A stretch of 64,000 bases of DNA from NCBI RefSeq assembly GCF_004193775.1, contig NC_041005.1, positions 14,045,865-14,109,864 of the forward strand, in the 5' to 3' direction. Position numbers and translations under genes: made by a program. This document shows, in pieces, positions 46,453 to 56,175 of the stretch. The DNA comes from Glycine soja (taxonomy: Eukaryota; Streptophyta; Magnoliopsida; Fabales; Fabaceae). Within the stretch, counting starts at the first letter, position 1; the number at the start of each line of letters is the position of its first letter. Below the pieces are notes generated by a model. The model searched no databases and was not told where the DNA came from. It was given only the letters and a program-made list of their open reading frames with translations.

Positions 46453-47731
46453 AAAGTGGAGGACACATAAACAGCCCTAAGCAATAACGTTCATGGGGCT
46501 CCGGAAAAGGGTGAGAATGGAGGATTTCCTTGAGGTTCCTCTCTTAGGCAATCATGAAACACAGCTCCAAACTCGAAAGTGGAGGACACATGAACAACCC
46601 TAAGCAATAACGTTCATGGGGCTCCGGAAAAGGGTGAGAATGGAGGATTGCCTTGAGGGTCCTCTCTTAGGCAATCATGGAACACAGCTCCAAACTCGAA
46701 AGTGGAGGACACATGAACAACCCTAAGCAATAACATTCATGTGGCTCCGGAAAAGGGTGAGAATGGAGGATTGCCTTGAGGGTCCTCTCTTAGGCAATCA
46801 TGAAACACAGATCCAAACTCGAAAGTGGAGGACACATGAACAGCCCTAAGCAATAACGTTCATGGGGCTCCGGAAACGGGTGAGAATGGAGGATTGCCTT
46901 GAGGGTCCTCTCTTAGGCAATCATGGAACACAACTCCAAACTCGAAAGTGGAGGACACATGAATGACAACGCAATTCATTCATGGGGCTCCGGAAATGGG
47001 TGAGAATGGAGGATTGCCTTGAGGGTCCTCTCTTAGGCAATCATGAAACACAGCTCCAAACTCGAAAGTGGAGGACACATGAACATCCCTAAGCAATAAC
47101 GTTCATGGGGCTCCGAAAAGGGGTGAGAATGGAGGATTTCCTTGAGGTGCCTCTCTTAGGCAATCATGAAACACAGCTCCAAACTCGAAAGTGGAGGACA
47201 CATGAACAGCCCTAAGCAATAACGTTCATGGCGCTCCGGAAAAGGGTGAGAATGGAGGATTGCCTTGAGGGTCCTCTCTTAGGAAATCATGGAACACAGC
47301 TCCAAACTCGAAAGTGGAGGACACATCAACAGCCCTAAGAAATAACATTCATGTGGCTCCGTAAAAGGGTGAGAATGGAGGATTGCCTTGAGGGTCCTCA
47401 CTTAGGCAATCACGAAACACAGCTCCAAACTCGAAAATGGAGGACACATGAACAGCCCTAAGCAATAACATTCATGTGGCTCCGAAAACGGGTGAGAATG
47501 GAGGATTTCCTTGAGGGTCCTCACTTAGGCAATCATGAAACACAGCTTCAAACTCGAAAATGGAGGACACATGAACAGCCCTAAGCAATAACATTCATGT
47601 GGCTCCGAGAAAGGGTGAGAATGGAGGATTGCCTTGAGGGTCCTCACTTAGGCAAACATGAAACTCAGCTCCAAACTCGAAAATGCAGAACACATGAACG
47701 AAAACGGAATTGATGGAGCTCCGAAAAAGGG
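46453..47731 (-). repeat. Satellite-like array of the 123-bp monomer, 10.4 copies
   Basis: Monomers start at 46456, 46579, 46702, 46825, 46948, 47068, 47191, 47314, 47437, 47560 and 47683. All are 123 bases long but one (120). The monomer is the reverse complement of the one in D's 3' region and nearly identical to it. Copies differ mainly in GTTCATGGGGCTCC against ATTCATGTGGCTCC and in CTCTCTTAGG against CTCACTTAGG; the last two full copies carry AAAATGGAGG. The edges of the array fall exactly on the two 252-bp repeats. Confidence 0.95.
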
Positions 47732-47983
47732 TACGCTTTGTTTTTTACAATTTCGCACTTCTCACTTAGCGTGTTAACTCGTTGTGCGAGTGAGTGTGAT
47801 GCTTAAGTTTTTCAACTGACGCTTTAAGCGAGCATACTCGCTCAGCCCAACTTTGAAATTTGAAAAATTATTTTTTTAAATAAAGCTGGGCTTAGCGAGT
47901 TCATGTCGCGCTGAGCGAGATCTGCAGATCTGAATCCCTGTAACTCTCGATTAGCTGGGCTCCAAGCCGGCTTAGCAAATTGA
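47732..47983. repeat. Right 252-bp direct repeat flanking the satellite array
   Basis: Second copy of 46201-46452. The original element F sequence continues after it. Confidence 0.93.
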
Positions 47984-48397
47984 TTCATCCTTTTTTTAGA
48001 GTGGGCATGCGCTTAGTGAATGAATGCTCGCTTAGTGCCATTCAGGCCACAAGAAATTGGGCTTAGCGCAGGCTGTCTGTGCTTAGCGTGCAACCACGTT
48101 CGCTGAGCGAGTGAACACTCGCTTAGCCCAATTTAGATTAAATCGAATTAGGCTTAGCTCACATAGGGCTCACTTAGCATGCCCAATCATCTTGAAAGAC
48201 AAGGGTTGTGTGCTCAATGCAAGCAATGCTGGCTTAGCGCATGAGATTGATGCGCTCAACGCGAGTTATGCGCTTAGCGAGTGGACTGAATTAAAAAAAA
48301 ATTCCAAGTTATTTTAGTCCACTTTCTCATAGAACTTAAGTAACCCCAATTTTCCAATATAGAATAAGCTGATATTCCCTAATGCAACAATTATGAG
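47984..48397 (-). mobile_element. Element F, further leader sequence
   Basis: More CTTAGCG words (48010-48280). It is cut by element E; its last five bases are ATGAG, the expected left target duplication of E. The right copy lies outside the window. Confidence 0.6.
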
Positions 48398-50558
48398 TGT
48401 CGCAACCTACCCTTCGGCGGGAGGGCGACGCGAGACTCGCGGGATGCGTGTTCCACGAAAGGAATACGCGCGGAGTCGCCACCAACGTTTATTTGAGGAA
48501 AACGTCGGAAAAACCGGAAAAGACGCTATCTACGAACTTTTAAGTAAAAGGTTCGGGAGTTGTATTTACGCACGGGGAAGGTATTAGCACCCCACACGTC
48601 CGTCCCAAGGGACGGCAGCCTTTAATCGAATGTGCAAACATGACTTTGATTTTTACGTTCCCTTTTATGTCCTTATATCCTTTATACCCTTTTTATATTT
48701 TTTCTTTTTTGTGGTCGACAAGGGTGTTTCCCTTTGCTCCTACGTATTCCTCAATTTGGGATGAGAAAATCAGACCTACGTAGTTCTTTCGGAACAAAGT
48801 GTTTGGTTTAAGTTTGTTTTTTGTCTTTTTTGCAAAATATGTTTTTTATTTGAACAAAAGGTCATTTAAGGTGTTGGACCATTAAACGGTCTTTTGATTT
48901 TGAAAGGAGAGAAACGTTAAGGCATTGGACCATTAACGATCTCTTGTTTTTGAAAGGAGAGAAACGTTAAGGCATTTGGACCATTAACGATCTCTTGGGG
49001 TGGTCGACAAAAGCGGGGCTTTTGCTCCTACGTATCCTCAATTGCGATGAGGAAATCAGACCTACGTAGTTCTTGCAAAAGCGGTAAAGTCACATGTTGA
49101 TTTTATGCTTTTGAACGGTCCATGTTAACCGATAAAAGCAAAGAGGACCGTTTAAGGCGTTGGACCTTAAAACGGTTTTTAGTGATTTTTCGAAAAAAAC
49201 TTGATTTGTGAGTTGATTTTAGTCTTAGTTTCACTTTGGTTATTAATCAATTCATTCAAGGAAACTTCCAAAGAAAAACGTCCGATTGATTTTTTTTTTT
49301 ATTATTATTTTATTCAAAGATATTTTGATTATTTTATTATTATTTTTCAAGATATTTTGATTATTTTATTATTATTTTACTTTTTTTGGTTTAACCGAGG
49401 TTATAGCGTGAACGATCGGTTAGATTTCGTTTTAAAAGTGATTAAATGAGATTACAACACAAATGATCGGTTGAAATTCATTTTATCATTTATTAGATGA
49501 GAAAACGGCTTAAATAAACGGTAAAAGCGCGTTAAAAACGGAAGAAAAGAAAACTGAAAGTAAACGAAATTAAAGTGAAAGTACACAAAACAAGAAATGA
49601 ATTGAAAGTCTCGAATTCGAAAACTTACCCGTTGAAGAACGAAGAACGAACGAAGAACGGATGAAGAACGGTGAAGAACGATGAAGAATTTCCACAGAAT
49701 CGCTTACGGAAGCGTTTCGGAAGCACCTCGGCTTAGATTTTCTTCACGGAAACGATTTTTCCAAGCAAATTCGAAAGAGAGAGAAGTGCCAAAGGGGCTG
49801 AACCTTTTGAAACAGCTCCCCCCTCCCCTATTTATAGAAAAAAGGGAGGTGCTTGCCGCCCAAAGACTTAATGAAGAAGATTTCTAAGCGCACCCGAATT
49901 ACTAAGTTCACCCCCCTTTTCGTATTTTACGGAAAAGTTACGAAAGCCTTACGGAACTGTTTTCGAATTTGATTTTCATCTTTTTTCTCTTCCCTTTCAC
50001 CAATGTTAAGTGGAATATGCTTACCCAATGTTTTCGGAAATTTTACGGAAGTATTACGGAAGCCGCGGAAGCCCCGAAAACCATTTTTCAAAAACGTGGA
50101 GGAGCTTGCCGCCCAGTTGCTTCCTCCTTAAGCAACCCAACTTCCAAAATGTTCTAGAAGGGCCTAGATTTGAATTGCTATTTACACCCCTATCTTGATA
50201 AGTTCACCCCCTTACCTTTTTTGGTGATTCTTTTTTTCGTAAAGTTACGGAAACTTACGAATCTCGTAACGATACTTGTTTTCTTTCCGTAATGTTACGG
50301 AACCTTGCGGATTACATAATCATCCCCCTTTTGACTTACGGAATGTTACGGAATCTCACTTAATTATGCAACGATGCTTCCATTTGATTTCCGGTGTGTC
50401 ACGAAAAGTTACGGATTGTGCATCAATATTTTTTGGTTTTCCGGCATGTCCTGGAATTTCACAAATTGCCTAATGATGGGTGCCAAGCACCTCACAAGGA
50501 CCAAAGAAAGGTCGCATGTCATCAAGCAAAGGTCCCCGGACGAAATTAGGGTATGACA
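48398..50558 (-). repeat. 3' LTR of element E
   Basis: The minus strand reads TGTCATACCC...GTTGCGACA. TATA box (minus) at 49828-49837. Four hairpins with loop GGCGTTGGACC or variants lie near 48862-48895, 48912-48945, 48960-49000 and 49148-49180; a CTACGTAT/CTACGTAG imperfect stem occurs twice (near 48738-48785 and 49027-49065). The promoter-proximal part is dense in TTACGGA/TCCGTAA words (49920-50420). Reading frames here are shadows and recur in the other LTR. Confidence 0.95.
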
Positions 50559-50573
50559 GTTGCCCCTCTTTAC
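50559..50573 (-). promoter_or_regulatory. Polypurine tract of element E
   Basis: GTAAAGAGGGGCAAC on the minus strand, identical to that of D. Confidence 0.85.
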
Positions 50574-51039
50574 TTGTCTTTTATTGGAGATAAAAGGAAA
50601 GTAAAGATAAGACACTAATTTCGTTCCTCTCGATTTGACGAGAGTCGCGGGTGACCATAAAATCTCCACATGCAAATGACTTGTTGTTCCCAGAATTTCA
50701 CAAATTGCCTAATGATGGGTGCCAAACACCTCACAAGGACCAAAGAATGGTCGCATGTCATCAAGCAAAGGTACCCGGACGAAAATTAGTGTATGACACT
50801 AATTTCGCTCCTCTCGGTTGACGAGAGTCGCGGGTGACCATGACTTGTCGTTCCCGGATTTTCACAAATTGCCTAACGATGGGTGCCAAGCACCTCACAA
50901 GGACCAAAGAAAGGTCGCATGTCATCAAGCAAAGGTACCCGGACGAAAATTAGTGTATGACACTAATTTCGCTCCTCTCGGTTGACGAGAGTCGCGGGTG
51001 ACCATGAAATTTCCGCATGTAAATGACTTGTTGTTCCCG
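50574..51039 (-). repeat. Duplicated LTR-edge sequence beside the PPT
   Basis: The last 100 bases of the LTR (50455-50558, TTTCACAAATTGCC to GTATGACA) recur at 50694-50798 and 50857-50962, each followed by CTAATTTCGCTCCTCTCGG and GACGAGAGTCGCGGGTGACC. In both copies the PPT and about 60 neighbouring bases are missing, and the joint falls on a shared GACA. Confidence 0.88.
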
Positions 51040-51148
51040 GAGGAACAAAAGGTGCAGAAGACTATGTCAGCCTCTGCATGCTATCAAGCGTTCTGTCTTA
51101 CAGATAGCAAAAGAATGTTTATACGGATAACCACTCGGGTATTTCCGC
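51040..51148. repeat. Diverged hairpin units before the 127-bp array
   Basis: Stems GCAGA...TCTGC (51056-51079), GCTATC...GATAGC (51080-51109) and CGGATAACC...GGGTATTTCCG (51124-51147) follow the order of the array that comes next, with different bases but kept pairing. Confidence 0.7.
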
Positions 51149-51949
51149 GTATCATCGGGCCCGCCGCCTCTGGATGATACAAGGGTGCAGAATGACCAAA
51201 TTTGGTCTCTGCTTGTCATCGGGCCCGCCGCCTCTGGATGACAAAAGGGTGCGGATAACCGTAAGGTATCTCCGCGTATCATCGGGCCCGCCGCCTCTGG
51301 ATGATACAAGGGTGCAGAATGACCAAACTTGGTCTCTGCTTGTCATCGGGCCCGCCGCCTCTGGATGACAAAAGGGTGCGGATAACCGTAAGGTATCTCC
51401 GCGTATCATCGGGCCCGCCGCCTCTGGATGATACAAGGGTGCAGAATGACCAAACTTGGTCTCTGCTTGTCATCGGGCCCGCCGCCTCTGGATGACAAAA
51501 GGGTGCGGATAACCGTAAGGTATCTCCGCGTATCATCGGGCCCGCCGCCTCTGGATGATACAAGGGTGCAGAATGACCAAACTTGGTCTCTGCTTGTCAT
51601 CGGGCCCGCCGCCTCTGGATGACAAAAGGGTGCGGATAACCGTAAGGTATCTCCGCGTATCATCGGGCCCGCCGCCTCTGGATGATACAAGGGTGCAGAA
51701 TGACCAAACTTGGTCTCTGCCTGTCATCGGGCCCGCCGCCTCTGGATGACAAAAGGGTGCGGATAACCATAAGGTATCTCCACGTATCATCGGGCCCGCC
51801 GCCTCTGGATGATACAAGGGTGCAGAATGACCAAACTTGGTCTCTGCTTGTCATCGGGCCCGCCGCCTCTGGATGACAAAAGGGTGCGGATAACCGTAAG
51901 GTATCTCCGCGTATCATCGGGCCCGCCGCCTCTGGATGATACAAGGGTG
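51149..51949. repeat. 127-bp tandem array, 6.3 copies, each with four hairpins
   Basis: Monomers start at 51149, 51276, 51403, 51530, 51657, 51784 and 51911. Within each: GTATCATC...GATGATAC, GCAGA..GACCAA/TTGGTC.TCTGC, TTGTCATC...GATGACAA and GCGGA...TCCGC. The first and third share the 16-base loop GGGCCCGCCGCCTCTG but have different stems. Copies are nearly identical. The 94- and 64-codon frames repeated here are period artefacts. Confidence 0.95.
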
Positions 51950-52240
51950 CACGTCACATGACCTCAGGGTCAGTATGACAAAGATTATGGGGCGGCCGAC
52001 AAAAGCAAGGCTCTTGCTCCTACGTATCCTCCAATGAGGAACTCAGACCTACGTAGTTCTGGATAATTTGTGAGACTTGAAAAGTCTCCATCGGAAAATG
52101 CTGACATCTCCGGAAAGGGCGCAGATGACCATATTGGCCTCTGCTCGTCAATCACACTTGGGGTGACTGAATGACGAGGTGCGGATAACCGTAAGGTGTC
52201 TCCGCGGGCTACCAGCTCTTGAGTCATGGCAACAAAAGGC
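51950..52240. repeat. Diverged hairpin units after the 127-bp array
   Basis: GCAGATGACCA...TCTGC (52119-52145), CTCGTCA...TGACGAG (52144-52178) and GCGGATAACC...TCCGC (52181-52206) repeat the order of stems of the array with new stem bases. 51990-52060 carries an LTR-derived word set, GCTCCTACGTAT and CAGACCTACGTAG. Confidence 0.75.
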
Positions 52241-52990
52241 GGTATGGTCGACAAAAGCGAGGCTCTTGCTCCTACGTATCCTCTAATGAGGAACTCAGAC
52301 CTACGTAGTTCTGGATAACTTGTGAGACTTGAAAAAGTCTCGGTGTTTTCTCCACTAAAATGCAAACATGCTTTAGCAAAGAGACAAATATTCCAACTGA
52401 TTTAGAGCAGCATATGCTTTTTTGAGTGAAAAACAATGCGTCTACCGGGGAAGGAGAGTCTGCTGATGAAATCTCCCGTAACCATAAATGAGATTTTGGA
52501 TGTTAGCATTTTGTTTCTAAATGACCATTTAGAGGAAACACTGGGTTCGACAAAAATAGAAGAAATCCACTCAAAGTGTATCAATCTCGCACAGGTAAGT
52601 GTTTCATCCTAATTCCGAACCATAGATATGTCATGACTTGACTTTGCAAATTATTTCCTATCAAATCAAAAATTACATGCGTGATCACGGATCAATAGGA
52701 CTTCCCTTGGGAATGGGTTCTTTTGGTGGGTTTTTCGGCTTTTGTGTGTTTTTGGCTTTTGATTTTTTGTTGGCTTTTCCTTTTCTGTTTTTGTTTAGTG
52801 TGGGGCAAAAAAGTCGCTAGCACACTGATTTTGGTTGGCAATTAAAGGGAGAAGACCATTTTAGGTCATGGTTTCCTTTCCTTCTTTTTGTTCATTTGGT
52901 GACAATTCTGTATTGTTCAGATATTGTCTGGTCTAAAGACCTCTCTGCACATTTCTTCTGGTTTCTTTGACCAGGAGCTTTCTTCTTTTC
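52241..52990 (-). other. 3' region of E with a second LTR-derived stem
   Basis: 52243-52311 repeats the GTCGACAAAAGCGAGGCT...CCTACGTAGTTCT block of the LTR. The rest has no coding potential. Confidence 0.6.
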
Positions 52991-53170
52991 TTTCTTTACT
53001 TTCTCCCATTCTTTGGTTGGGACTTTTCTTTCTTTTCTTTTTTCTTTCTCCCTCTCTTTGATTGGGAATTTCCTTTCCTTTCTTTTTGCTTTCTCCCACT
53101 CTTTGATTGGGAATTTCCTTTCTTTTCTTTTTGCTTTCTCTTTGATTGGAAATTTTCCTTCTTTCCTTTT
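52991..53170. repeat. Pyrimidine-rich minisatellite, about 60-bp units
   Basis: CTTTGATTGGGAATTTCCTT followed by TCTTTTTGCTTTCTCCC repeats about three times. Its antisense encodes a Lys-rich frame (KFPIKE repeats), most likely a by-product. Corresponds to the GAAA-rich tract of D (39295-39440). Confidence 0.8.
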
Positions 53171-53729
53171 TTGCTTCTGAGGGTAAGGATTATAGTGAGT
53201 CATGATTTTGGCTCAAGGTTTGTAGAATGGCTAGACATGATACATGTCGGGGTTTGGTTTGGCTCAAGGATAAAAGGGGTGCCCCACATTATTTCCATGA
53301 CACAAATGCAAAAATGATGATTTGGAAACTTTATGCAAAACTGGTCATGCATGCACCTATGCGGACACTCAAGTGTCAAATTTTTATGGTCATGTGATGC
53401 TAGGGCTCAGGATTCATTTCCTCTATTTTAGTCAACCCAATGTTTCCAAAATATGTTCTTTTATCCATTTGTGCATTCATCCAAGTCCATTTCGGGCGTC
53501 CGGGAAAATTTCACAGCATTCACCCTTCAGGTGTACACACATTTTTTTTTCCAAAAACTAGTTATGATCAATGAATTTTTTTTCAAAGAAAAGTTGGAAG
53601 TCATCTCTTTTCAAAAGCATGTCGGTTTTTCAGCTAGACAACTTATTTTTCTTTTTTCTCCTTTTTTTTTATCATTATCATTTGTTTATTTCTTTTTCTT
53701 GTTTGTTTTTTTTTTCCCTTTTTTTTCAT
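53171..53729 (-). other. 3' region of E, non-coding
   Basis: Homologous to 38790-39120 of D on the opposite strand. T-rich tracts at 53535 and 53640-53725. No gene seen. Confidence 0.6.
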
Positions 53730-54065
53730 GAGGTATTTTGCTACCTAAACATGTGTATATTTTTGTGAGGTATTTTTGCTATATACATGCATATCCAAGG
53801 TATCTTGCTACCTAAACATACATATATATGTTTTGTAAGGTATTTTTGCTGTATACATGCATATCCAAGGTATCTTTCTACCTAAACATACATATATATA
53901 TTTTGTGAAGTATTTTTTGTTTACATACATGCATATCTAAGGTATCTTTCTACCTAAACATACATATATATATTTTGTGAAGTGTTTTTTTGTTTACATA
54001 CATGCATATCTAAGGTATTTTCACTACCTAAACATACATATATATATTTTGTGAGGTATGACTAC
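53730..54065. repeat. Tandem repeat of about 85 bp, about four copies
   Basis: Unit: AAGGTATCTTTCTACCTAAA, then CATACATATATATATTTTGTGA, then a T-rich stretch and ATACATGCATATC. GGTATCT..CTACC and GGTA...TACC stems occur in each unit. Confidence 0.85.
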
Positions 54066-54399
54066 CTTCCGAGCTTGAGCTTGTTTTATTTAAATTCCCA
54101 GGATCATGAGCAACTAGGTGCGTCCTACTATAAAAAGTGATCAAATAACAAGCATAGATTCAAAAGGTACTAGGTTGCCTCCTAGTAGCGCTTCTTTAAC
54201 GTCTTGAGCTGGACGCATGATGGCTTGTAGGTCATGGACCTAGTACTTTGCCTACCTTTGGCTTTGGACTTGGTCGCCTGCTGGTCGGCCATGTGTCGTA
54301 GGCAACGCTCTAACCTTTTTGCGGATGAGCTGAGGTGAACTCTAGAGGTGGTGGCGGTGTGTCTATTGCCCGCTACCGGCCATCCCAATGCTGCTGTGG
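54066..54399 (-). other. 3' region of E downstream of the ORF3 remnant
   Basis: Nothing recognisable; the frame 54433-54182 is probably the decayed C-terminal end of ORF3. Confidence 0.5.
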
Positions 54400-55100
54400 T
54401 GTTTCGCCCTGCGCCTGCCTGGGGGCGCAGCACTTCTTGATGAAAGCTCGATTAGTAGGGGGCCTGATGCCCTTGCTGGAGGTGACAGGTACTCCGTAGA
54501 ACTGACAGAGACCCGTAATTAGAGCTTGACAACTCCAAGACCCTGTTGGACTTCTTCGGGTCCACTGGGTGTCTTGCAGGCGCGATCCCTGCAAACAATA
54601 GATGAAATCAGAAATCAGTTGAGCGATGTGCATACTTACCTATGATGATGTGACCTTGTCGGGGGGGGGTACGGGCACCCTGTAGGACTGATAGAGGCCC
54701 GTAACCAGAGCTGGAAACCCCAGGGCCCTGTTGGACTTTTCCGGGTCCACTGGGTGTCTCTTGGGTGCGATCCCTGCAAACAATAGATGGTATCAGAAAT
54801 CAGTTGAACCATATGCATACTTACCCATGTCGGGACGACACAGACCAACTGATACTTTTGCAGGGGGAGATTGGCATTGCGGTCACTGGGCAGAATGTTG
54901 CTAAGTAGCAATGTCATCTATATCTGTGTAAGAGTGGTCATGTTGGTGCGCATGATCCGCACTCGTCTCTTTGCAGCGGCACGGGTGAAATCTTGCCCCG
55001 GTATGCATAGTAGCTGTGTGATAGCCTCCCTCTCTGGTTGTGCTCGCACAGTTGGTCGTCCTCCAATATCAGGGGGTGGCCCAGGAACCGTTAAAAGGAG
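54400..55100 (-). pseudogene. Remnant of ORF3 in element E, with internal duplication
   Basis: Minus-strand words TLLLSNILPSDRNANLPLQKYQLV (split over the reading) and ALITGLCQFYGVPV, then RAFIKKCCAPRQ, match D's ORF3 (LLLSNILPSDHN, ALITGLCQSFGVPV). The stretch LISD...IYCLQGS...DTQWTR...SPTG occurs twice (about 54480-54640 and 54680-54840), so about 200 bases are tandemly duplicated. Upstream, near 54950-55020, the antisense of a plus-strand frame gives the TNMTTLTQI region. Frameshifts and stops abound. Confidence 0.75.
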
Positions 55101-55164
55101 ACTACTGGTCCCTTAACCGGGAGTGCAAGTCTTGGTTAAGCATTTAAGGATAGAGGACCTTAAA

Positions 55165-56175
55165 TTCTCTTAAGGTGCGGATGTGGAGCACACTGAAAAT
55201 GAGGACACGTAGCCCTCTAAAGGTGAGGGTGTGCAACCCTCTCAAGGCGAGGATGTATAGTCCTCTGGAGGTGAGGGCGTGTAGTCCTCTCAAGGTGAGG
55301 GCGTGCAGCCCTCTGTTGGCGAGGACGTGTAGTCCTCTAAAGGTGAAGGCGTGTCGCCCTCTATTGGCGAGGACGTGTAGTCCTCTAAAGGTGAGGGCGT
55401 GTAGCCCTACGAAGGTGAGGACATGTAGTCCTCTGATGGCGAGGGCGTGTAGCCCTCTGAAGGTGAGGACGTGTGGTCCTCTAAAGGTGAGGGCGTGTAG
55501 CCCTACGAAGGTGAGGACATGTAGTCCTCTGAAGGTGAGGGTAACTAGTACCCAAGGCAAGGGCGAGTAGCCCTCTCAAGGCGAGGACGTGTAGTCCTCT
55601 GGAGGTGAGGGCGTGCAGCCCTCTGATGGTGAGGACATGTAGTCCTCTCAAGGCGAAGACGTGTAGTCCTCTGGAGGTGAGAGCGTGCAGCCCTCTGATG
55701 GTGAGGACATGTAGTCCTCTCAAGGCGAGGACGTTTAGTCCTCTAAAGGTGAGGGCGTGCAGCCCTCTGTTGGCGAGGACGTGTAGTCCTCTAAAGGTGA
55801 GGGCGTGTAGCCCTACATTGGCGAGCACGTGTAGTCCTCTCAAGGTGAGGGCGTGCAGCCCTCTGTTGGCGAGGACGTGTAGTCCTCTAAAGGTGAGGGC
55901 GTGTAGCCCTACGAAGGTGAGGACATGCAGTCCTCTAATGGCGAGGGCGTGTAACCCTCTGAAGGTGAGGACATGCAGTCCTCTGATGGCGAGGGCGTGT
56001 AGCCCTCTGAAGGTGAGGACACGTAGTCCTCTGATGGTGAGGGCGTGTAGCCCTCTGAAGGTGAGGACATGCAGTCCTCTGAAAGTGAGGACACACAGTT
56101 CTCTTAAGGTGAGGGCGTGCAGCCCTCTATTGGCGAGGACGTGTAGTCCTCTGAAGACCAGGGTACTAGTACCCG
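55165..56175. repeat. 24-bp hairpin minisatellite, about 41 copies
   Basis: The unit is GAGGACGTGTAGTCCTCTAA then AGGT, alternating with GAGGGCGTGTAGCCCTCT. Arms pair in most units: GAGGAC/GTCCTC or GAGGGC/GCCCTC, also GAGGGT/ACCCTC near 55226, and GGGTACTAGTACCC near 56160. Because 24 is a multiple of 3 every frame is open for long stretches (195 and 239 codons); these 8-residue repeat proteins are not called as genes. Confidence 0.95.

Noticed and set aside
48393..48587. Frames duplicated exactly at 61839-62042 and further pairs to the end of the window
   Set aside because: They are the two LTRs of element E, not duplicated genes.
51149..51949. 127-bp array as a CRISPR-like array
   Set aside because: The units are near-identical throughout with no unique spacers, and the context is a plant retrotransposon.
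52892..53203. Lys-rich 103-codon antisense frame
   Set aside because: Reverse reading of a pyrimidine-rich minisatellite; D's equivalent tract has no such frame.
53640..53725. Hydrophobic Phe/Leu-rich frame resembling membrane segments
   Set aside because: Low-complexity T-rich tract; no conservation.
54771..54825. A small intron with GTAAGT and TTTGCAG in the ORF3 remnant (minus strand)
   Set aside because: D's ORF3 aligns through these bases as coding sequence, so the splice-like words are probably chance.
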